From Cyanobium sp. T1B-Tous (GTDB lineage: Bacteria > Cyanobacteriota > Cyanobacteriia > PCC-6307 > Cyanobiaceae), in assembly GCF_024345475.1 (NCBI RefSeq), contig NZ_JAGQBE010000026.1:1-32569 (forward strand): 32,569 nt of DNA. The letters are read 5' to 3'. A model generated the notes under the pieces. The model worked only from the letters and a program-made list of their open reading frames with translations. It was not told where the DNA came from and searched no databases. Both the position numbers and the translations under genes were made by a program. Shown in pieces: positions 28,290 to 32,569 of this stretch. The stretch's first letter is position 1. Every line of letters begins with the position of its first letter.

Positions 28290-29146
28290 CGCTGACCGGC
28301 GCCCCCACTGAGCCAGCTCTCGAGCCCTTCCCCCAGAAACGACAGGCCTAGCACCAGCACAAACAGGGCCAGGCCGGGGTAGAGGGCCGTCCACCAGATA
28401 CCGGTGGGTACGGCGGTGAGGGCCTGCTGCAGGTCGCCGCCCCACTCCGGGATGGTTTCGGGCAGGCCCAGGCCCAGAAAACCCAGACCACCCAGCACCA
28501 GCACCGCATCGGCGGCGTTGAGGGTGAGCAGCACCGGCACCGAGGTGATCACGTTGCGCAGCAGGTAGCGGCGCAGGATCCAGAGGGGCCCGGCGCCAAG
28601 GGAGCGGGCCGCCTCCACAAAGAGCTCCGCCTTCACCTGGGCCGTCTGGTTGCGCACCACCCGGAAGTACTGGGGGATGTACACCACACAGAGGGCAGCG
28701 GCGGCGTTGGGCAAACCGCGGCCCAGCAGGAAGGCCAGCACCACCGACAGCAGCAGCACCGGCAGGGTGTAGAGGGTGTCCATCAGCAGCACCAGCACGC
28801 GATCCACCCAGCCGCCCAGGTAGCCGCTCACCATGCCCAGGGGCACCCCGATCGCCAGCGCAATCACCAGGGCCAGCAGCACCACCTGCAGGGCCACACC
28901 GCTGCCGGCCAGGGTGCGCACGCACACGTCACGGCCGAGCCGATCGGTGCCGCACCAATGCTCAAGAGACGGGGCGGCGTAGATCGGGTTTTGCAGGCCG
29001 GCATTGGGATCGGCCAACCAGCCGGCGTGCACCAGCAGGGGCGTGACCAGGGCCACCAGGGCGTAGGCCACCACGATCACCAGACCCCAGCGGGCCATGC
29101 GGCCCGAAAGGCTGGTGGCGCGGCGAAGGGCAAAGCCTGCAAACAC
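28286..29146 (-). CDS. ABC transporter permease, dipeptide/oligopeptide type (DppC/OppC-like)
   Basis: This membrane permease has about six helices. The family motif EAARSLGAGPLWILRRYLLRN (EAA loop that contacts the ATPase) and HWCGTDRLGRDVCVRTLAG, the N-terminal OppC signature, are clear. It is the second permease type of dipeptide, oligopeptide or nickel importers. No partner permease, ATPase or binding protein is in the window, so the substrate is unknown. The GTG at 29146 gives 286 residues; ATG at 29098 and GTG at 29170 are alternatives, and a longer frame upstream is not family-like. It is a lone transporter component between accessory genes. Confidence 0.9.
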   Translation of the reverse strand: MFAGFALRRATSLSGRMARWGLVIVVAYALVALVTPLLVHAGWLADPNAGLQNPIYAAPSLEHWCGTDRLGRDVCVRTLAGSGVALQVVLLALVIALAIGVPLGMVSGYLGGWVDRVLVLLMDTLYTLPVLLLSVVLAFLLGRGLPNAAAALCVVYIPQYFRVVRNQTAQVKAELFVEAARSLGAGPLWILRRYLLRNVITSVPVLLTLNAADAVLVLGGLGFLGLGLPETIPEWGGDLQQALTAVPTGIWWTALYPGLALFVLVLGLSFLGEGLESWLSGGAGQR

Positions 29147-29251
29147 AGGGCCGGCAACAGCAATGGGCACCAGTTGAGCAGAGACGGGGCTGCAGCGCCA
29201 TGGCGAGCAGCAACCGAACCCCTTCGCCGCGACAGGCGGACACACCAGCTG

Positions 29252-29270
29252 CGCATGCATAACGCATGCA
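29252..29270. promoter_or_regulatory. Tandem 8-bp repeat upstream of the toxin-antitoxin genes, candidate operator
   Basis: CGCATGCA occurs at 29252-29259 and again at 29263-29270, with TAA between, a period of 11 bases, so both face one side of the helix. Each copy holds the palindrome GCATGC. Ribbon-helix-helix antitoxins bind such paired short boxes, and the antitoxin starts 39 bases downstream. It also sits upstream of the divergent permease. Confidence 0.5.
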
Positions 29271-29308
29271 CTTGTCCTACAGTCGCCCCAAAGCCTGGCC
29301 TTCCGCCA

Positions 29309-29554
29309 ATGCCGTCGCTGCAGATTCGCGACCTGCCGGAGCCGCTGCATCGGCTGTTGCAGCGGCGTGCCCAAGCCCACAAACGCAGCCTCAGTCAGCA
29401 GGCCTTGGCCGACCTCGAAACCCTGGCGGGCGGCGATCCCCGCCTACGGCGCCGGGCGGCCTTGGAGCGCATTGAGCAGCGCTGGACAGAGCGGCTGCCT
29501 CTGCAGTGGGTCCAGTCGCCCGAGGAGCTGATCCGGGCCGACCGCGACCGCTGA
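29309..29554 (+). CDS. FitA-like ribbon-helix-helix antitoxin
   Basis: This is an 81-residue protein. Residues 1-40 (MPSLQIRDLPEPLHRLLQRR and then AHKRSLSQQALADLE) follow the FitA/VapB ribbon-helix-helix pattern: a short strand that pairs in the dimer and two helices. The C-terminal part is basic and amphipathic and would wrap the toxin. The ATG at 29309 is chosen because the RHH strand starts there. Its TGA shares its last base with the toxin ATG, so the pair is translationally coupled. It would neutralise the toxin and repress the operon. Confidence 0.88.
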   Translation: MPSLQIRDLPEPLHRLLQRRAQAHKRSLSQQALADLETLAGGDPRLRRRAALERIEQRWTERLPLQWVQSPEELIRADRDR

Positions 29555-29958
29555 TGCCTTTTCCCTCTCAGGCCACCTGTGTTTTGGATGCCTCAGCAGC
29601 GGTCAGGCTGGTCACGGGTGATCCGGAGGCCGTCCAGTGGGCCCAGCAGATCGCGCAGGCCCCACTGGTGCTGGCGCCTGAATTGATGCTGAGTGAGGTC
29701 GCCAACACGCTCTGGAAACTGCATCGGGCCGGCAGCCTCGAGGGACAGGATCCCCAGGAGCTCCTCGTGGATGCCCGCGATCTGGTGGACCAGATCGAAC
29801 CCGATCGCCACCTGCAGGTGGAAGCCCTGGCCCTGGCTTGCCATCTCGACCATCCTGTTTATGACTGCCTCTATCTGGCCCTGGCCAGGCGGGAAGCGGC
29901 CGGGCTATTGACGGCGGATCAGCGCCTGCAAAAACTGGCCACCAAAGTGCTGCCGTGA
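29554..29958 (+). CDS. VapC-type PIN-domain toxin
   Basis: The 134-residue protein is a single PIN domain: VLDASAAVRLV (D12), SEVANTLWK (E48), YDCLYLALARR (D104) and LLTADQRLQ (D122). These four acidic residues form the metal site, so an RNase that cuts tRNA or rRNA is expected. It follows the antitoxin with a one-base overlap. Its stop overlaps the start of the response regulator gene (GTGA), so read-through transcription into that gene is possible. Confidence 0.9.
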   Translation: MPFPSQATCVLDASAAVRLVTGDPEAVQWAQQIAQAPLVLAPELMLSEVANTLWKLHRAGSLEGQDPQELLVDARDLVDQIEPDRHLQVEALALACHLDHPVYDCLYLALARREAAGLLTADQRLQKLATKVLP

Positions 29959-30671
29959 CGACCCGATCCCCCATGCCCAGCCACCGGCTGCTGATCGTCG
30001 ATGACGACCCGGAACTGCGCCAGTTCCTGCGCACCGAACTGGAGATCGAGGGCTATGGCTGCAGCGAGGCGGCTACGGGCCAGCAGGCCCTGGCCCAGAT
30101 CCGCGCCGAACGCTGGGACCTGCTGCTGCTCGACTGGACCCTGCCCGACTTCAGCGGTGTGGAGATCTGCCGGCGGCTGCGCGCCAACGATGACCACACG
30201 CCGGTGCTGATGCTTACCGCCCGCGATGACGTGCGCGAACGGGTGGAGGCCCTCGATGCGGGCGCCGACGACTACCTCACCAAGCCCTTTTCGATTGAAG
30301 AACTGCTGGCCCGAGTACGGGCGCGGCTGCGGCGGCGCAGCAATGGCACGGATGCGCAGGAGAGCCTGCGGCTGGCGGATCTGGAACTCACGCTGGCCAG
30401 CCGGGAGGTGAGCCGCGGCGGCGAGCCGGTGCTGCTCTCCGGCCGGGAATTTGAGCTGCTGCTACTGCTCCTGCGCGAGCCCAACCGGGTGCACAGCCGC
30501 GAAGCCATCCTCAGCGCCGTGTGGGGCAACCAGTGGGTGGGCGACGACAACGTGCTGGATGTGTACATCCGGGCGCTGCGGCGCAAGCTGGAGCGCGAGG
30601 GCCAACCCACCCTGATTCAGACGGTGCGCGGCGTGGGCTTCATGCTGAAGGAGGGACTCCCAAAGACCTGA
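29955..30671 (+). CDS. OmpR-family response regulator
   Basis: The receiver domain (about 10-125) shows LLIVDDDPE for the acidic pocket, LLLLDWTLPDFSG with D60 as the phosphorylation site, MLTARDD and LTKPF with K110. The C-terminal winged helix (about 135-235) has LSGREFELLLLLLREPNRVHS and NVLDVYIRALRRKLE, ending IQTVRGVGFML. It is a DNA-binding transcription factor of a two-component system. A GTG at 29955 gives 238 residues; ATG at 29973 would give 232. Its end overlaps the histidine kinase end on the other strand by 32 bases. Confidence 0.93.
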   Translation: MTTRSPMPSHRLLIVDDDPELRQFLRTELEIEGYGCSEAATGQQALAQIRAERWDLLLLDWTLPDFSGVEICRRLRANDDHTPVLMLTARDDVRERVEALDAGADDYLTKPFSIEELLARVRARLRRRSNGTDAQESLRLADLELTLASREVSRGGEPVLLSGREFELLLLLLREPNRVHSREAILSAVWGNQWVGDDNVLDVYIRALRRKLEREGQPTLIQTVRGVGFMLKEGLPKT

Positions 30672-31965
30672 CCACAGGCAGATGCAGCTGGAAATCCGCT
30701 CCGCCGCCGGGGGCATCAGCCGCCACCACATAGCCACCCATCGCCTCCATCAGCAGCCGCACCACGGCCAGGCCGATGCCACTGCCCCGGCTGTTGGCGT
30801 TGATGGCGGCGCTGCCGCGGGAGAAGCGTTCAAAGATCGCCTCCCGTTCGCTGGGGGCAACCCCCGGGCCCTGATCCCGCACATGCAGCACCAGGGCATC
30901 GCCCTGCTGATCGGCCGCCAGGCTCACCGGCAGGGGCGTGGGGCTGTAGTGGAGGGCGTTTTCAATCAAAGCCGCCAGACACTGCTGCACCCGTTCCGGA
31001 TCACCCAGGCCCACAGGCAGCTGCGCTGCTGGTGGGTCCAGATGCAAGCGCCAGCCGCTGCTCGGGGCCAGCCGCTCATAGGCCTGCACCAGGGCCTCGT
31101 CGGCCAGGATCGGTCGGCGGCGCAGCACCAAGCGGCCGGAATCCTGGCGGGCCAGATCAAGCAGATCGCTCACCAGGGTTCCCATACGCTGGGCCTCCTG
31201 CTCAATCAGCCGCAGGGAGGGGGCCACGGCCTCCAGGCTGGGCTGGCGCAACAGCCGCTGGGCGTGGCCGGAGATGAGGGTGATCGGCGTGCGTAACTCA
31301 TGGGCCACCCCATCCACAAAGGAGCGCTGCCGCTCCCAGGAGGTGGCTAAGCGGCCCTGCAGATCGTTGAAAGCCGAGGCGATCGGCTGGAATTCCTCGG
31401 GCTGGTCGACCACAGGGATCTGGTCACCGGGCACCGGCGGGGCCTGGGTGGAATCAAGAAGGGCCGTGAACTCTTGCAGGGGCTGCACTAGGCCCCGCTG
31501 CAGCACCAGCCGCAGCAGGCCACTGGTAAAGAGGCTCGACACCCCAGCCGCCACCGCCAGCAGCCAGAACGCCAAACGCTCTTGCTGGAGAGAGGCGGTG
31601 ACGTTCTGCTCGACCATCAGGGTGAAGGAGGAGCCGTCGTCGAGCTGGAGGGGCTGCACGCTGGTGAGCCAGCCCTCGCCATCGCGCCGCTGCAACTTGG
31701 GAGGGTTGGCCCTAGGGGAAGCCCCGCGCAGCACCCTCAGCCGCAGGCTGGGCAACAGGGCCTGACTCAGCAACGGCTCCAGCTGCTCGCCGTTGGCGGC
31801 CCGACTCTGGAGTTCGCCCACCAGCTCACCCACCAGCTGCTCATGGGCCAGGCGCCGCTGCAAGCCAGCCACACCCTGATTGAGCAGGAGCAGCAAGCTG
31901 TAGCCCGCCAACACCGCCAGCAGCGAGGTGGACTGGAGCCAAAGCCGCAAGGGCGAAATGCGCAT
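30640..31965 (-). CDS. Sensor histidine kinase
   Basis: The 441-residue protein has a membrane helix at about 8-29, a periplasmic sensor of about 100 residues, a second helix near 131-155, a HAMP-like linker, the H-box FVDGVAHELRTPITLISGH with H222, then the ATPase domain with LIENALHYS (N box), DQGPGVAPSE (G1), IFERFSRGS (F box) and SGIGLAVV (G2). The sensor domain is not recognised. The ATG at 31965 is chosen because the helix follows closely; an upstream ATG at 31998 is less likely. It is probably the partner of the response regulator at 29955-30671, since the two converge. Confidence 0.93.
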   Translation of the reverse strand: MRISPLRLWLQSTSLLAVLAGYSLLLLLNQGVAGLQRRLAHEQLVGELVGELQSRAANGEQLEPLLSQALLPSLRLRVLRGASPRANPPKLQRRDGEGWLTSVQPLQLDDGSSFTLMVEQNVTASLQQERLAFWLLAVAAGVSSLFTSGLLRLVLQRGLVQPLQEFTALLDSTQAPPVPGDQIPVVDQPEEFQPIASAFNDLQGRLATSWERQRSFVDGVAHELRTPITLISGHAQRLLRQPSLEAVAPSLRLIEQEAQRMGTLVSDLLDLARQDSGRLVLRRRPILADEALVQAYERLAPSSGWRLHLDPPAAQLPVGLGDPERVQQCLAALIENALHYSPTPLPVSLAADQQGDALVLHVRDQGPGVAPSEREAIFERFSRGSAAINANSRGSGIGLAVVRLLMEAMGGYVVAADAPGGGADFQLHLPVVRSLGVPPSA

Positions 31966-32107
31966 CGAAGGCGACCTGCACCAGAGCGATGCCGGCATTT
32001 TCAGCCAAATTTCAGAAAACGCTCAGGTTGCCGCCCTGTTCAAACCCAGCCCAACGCCGCAAGCTGGGGGAGATTCCATTTCTTAGGGCTGCCCAGCCCC
32101 TCACTCG

Positions 32108-32569
32108 ATGGCCTCAAGCCTGAGCTCCAACCAACTGCTGATTTCCGCCTTGGCCAAGCGCCAACGCTCCAAGAACCCCCTGCAGGCCGGCTTCACGCTG
32201 ATTGAGCTGCTTGTCGTTATCATCATCATTGGCATATTGGCCGCAATTGCGCTACCATCGTTTCTGAATCAAGCCGACAAAGCCAAGGGCAATTCGGCCA
32301 AATCTCTTGCAAGCTCAGCAGCGAAAGAATGCCAAGTTTGGCTAGTAGATCAAGACCCATCAACCTTCACTCAAACCACAGGAGGAAGCGGACAGCAAGT
32401 TACACTTGCCCCAGCTCAAGGAAGCACAACTTCTTGCTCTGTCGCCAACGGGGGAACATTTACCGCCACCGTAACAGGTAAAAACTGGACCTACACAGCA
32501 GCAGTTACATCCGCAGGAGCCGTGTCCCGCTCCTGCTCAACTGGAGGCTATGGCTGCACCACCACCTCT
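32108..32569 (+). CDS. Type IV pilin-like protein, cut by the window edge
   Basis: The frame is open to the last base (154 codons, no stop seen). A leader of 28 residues ends in LQAG, followed by FTLIELLVVIIIIGILAAIALPS, the class III signal and the hydrophobic pilin helix with Glu at mature position 5. The rest is Ser/Thr/Gly-rich with paired cysteines. Prepilin peptidase would cut after G28. Codon use after about 32280 is poorer in GC than in the core genes, which is common for surface pilins. It is a major or minor pilin; the subtype cannot be judged. Pili of this class serve adhesion, buoyancy and DNA uptake. Confidence 0.9.
   Translation, partial: MASSLSSNQLLISALAKRQRSKNPLQAGFTLIELLVVIIIIGILAAIALPSFLNQADKAKGNSAKSLASSAAKECQVWLVDQDPSTFTQTTGGSGQQVTLAPAQGSTTSCSVANGGTFTATVTGKNWTYTAAVTSAGAVSRSCSTGGYGCTTTS

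Overview
The window is a gene-dense, very GC-rich stretch of a cyanobacterial chromosome, most likely from the marine or freshwater picocyanobacterial clade (Synechococcus/Cyanobium). The assignment rests on chlorophyll synthase (chlG), a PetP-like cytochrome b6f subunit, a CpcG/CpcL-type phycobilisome linker, the clpR-clpP3 pair, the phylloquinone methyltransferase menG, and many small hypothetical proteins in tight arrays. No gene-free stretch exceeds 300 bases. I saw no rRNA, CRISPR array, transposase or integrase.

Bases 1-10.9 kb are core metabolism and division on the plus strand: the 3' end of miaB, ddl, a small membrane protein, ftsQ, ftsZ and panB. The SRP (4.5S) RNA gene lies on the minus strand between ftsZ and panB. 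hemW converges on panB with overlapping 3' ends. A PIN/TRAM membrane protein, clpR, clpP3, ilvC, cobD and a small hypothetical protein follow.

Bases 10.9-14.9 kb are more accessory: a YciI-like protein, a secreted protein with two matched cysteine loops, a membrane-tailed CpcG/CpcL linker, and several small unknown proteins. A LysR regulator with two clear T-N11-A operator boxes upstream follows. This lower-GC patch ends at a tRNA-Ser(CGA) gene.

Bases 14.9-20.9 kb run mostly on the minus strand: comEC, a small protein translationally coupled to glyQ, glyQ, a stand-alone EAL-domain protein, menG, a small membrane protein and hisF. Bases 20.9-26.7 kb hold petP, chlG and a class A penicillin-binding protein on plus, then rsmB and an alkyltransferase-like protein on minus, and a TrmH-type methyltransferase on plus.

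Bases 26.7-30 kb are accessory: small unknown proteins, a DUF4143-type AAA ATPase, an orphan dipeptide-type ABC permease, and a FitA/VapC-like toxin-antitoxin pair with a tandem operator-like repeat. The last part carries an OmpR-type response regulator and a histidine kinase arranged tail to tail with overlapping ends. A type IV pilin-like gene is cut by the window edge. ComEC and the pilin are both components used in natural transformation. I found no clearly new multi-gene system. The best leads are the LysR operator pair, the membrane-tailed linker, the convergent two-component pair, and the alkyltransferase-like gene with no visible start codon.
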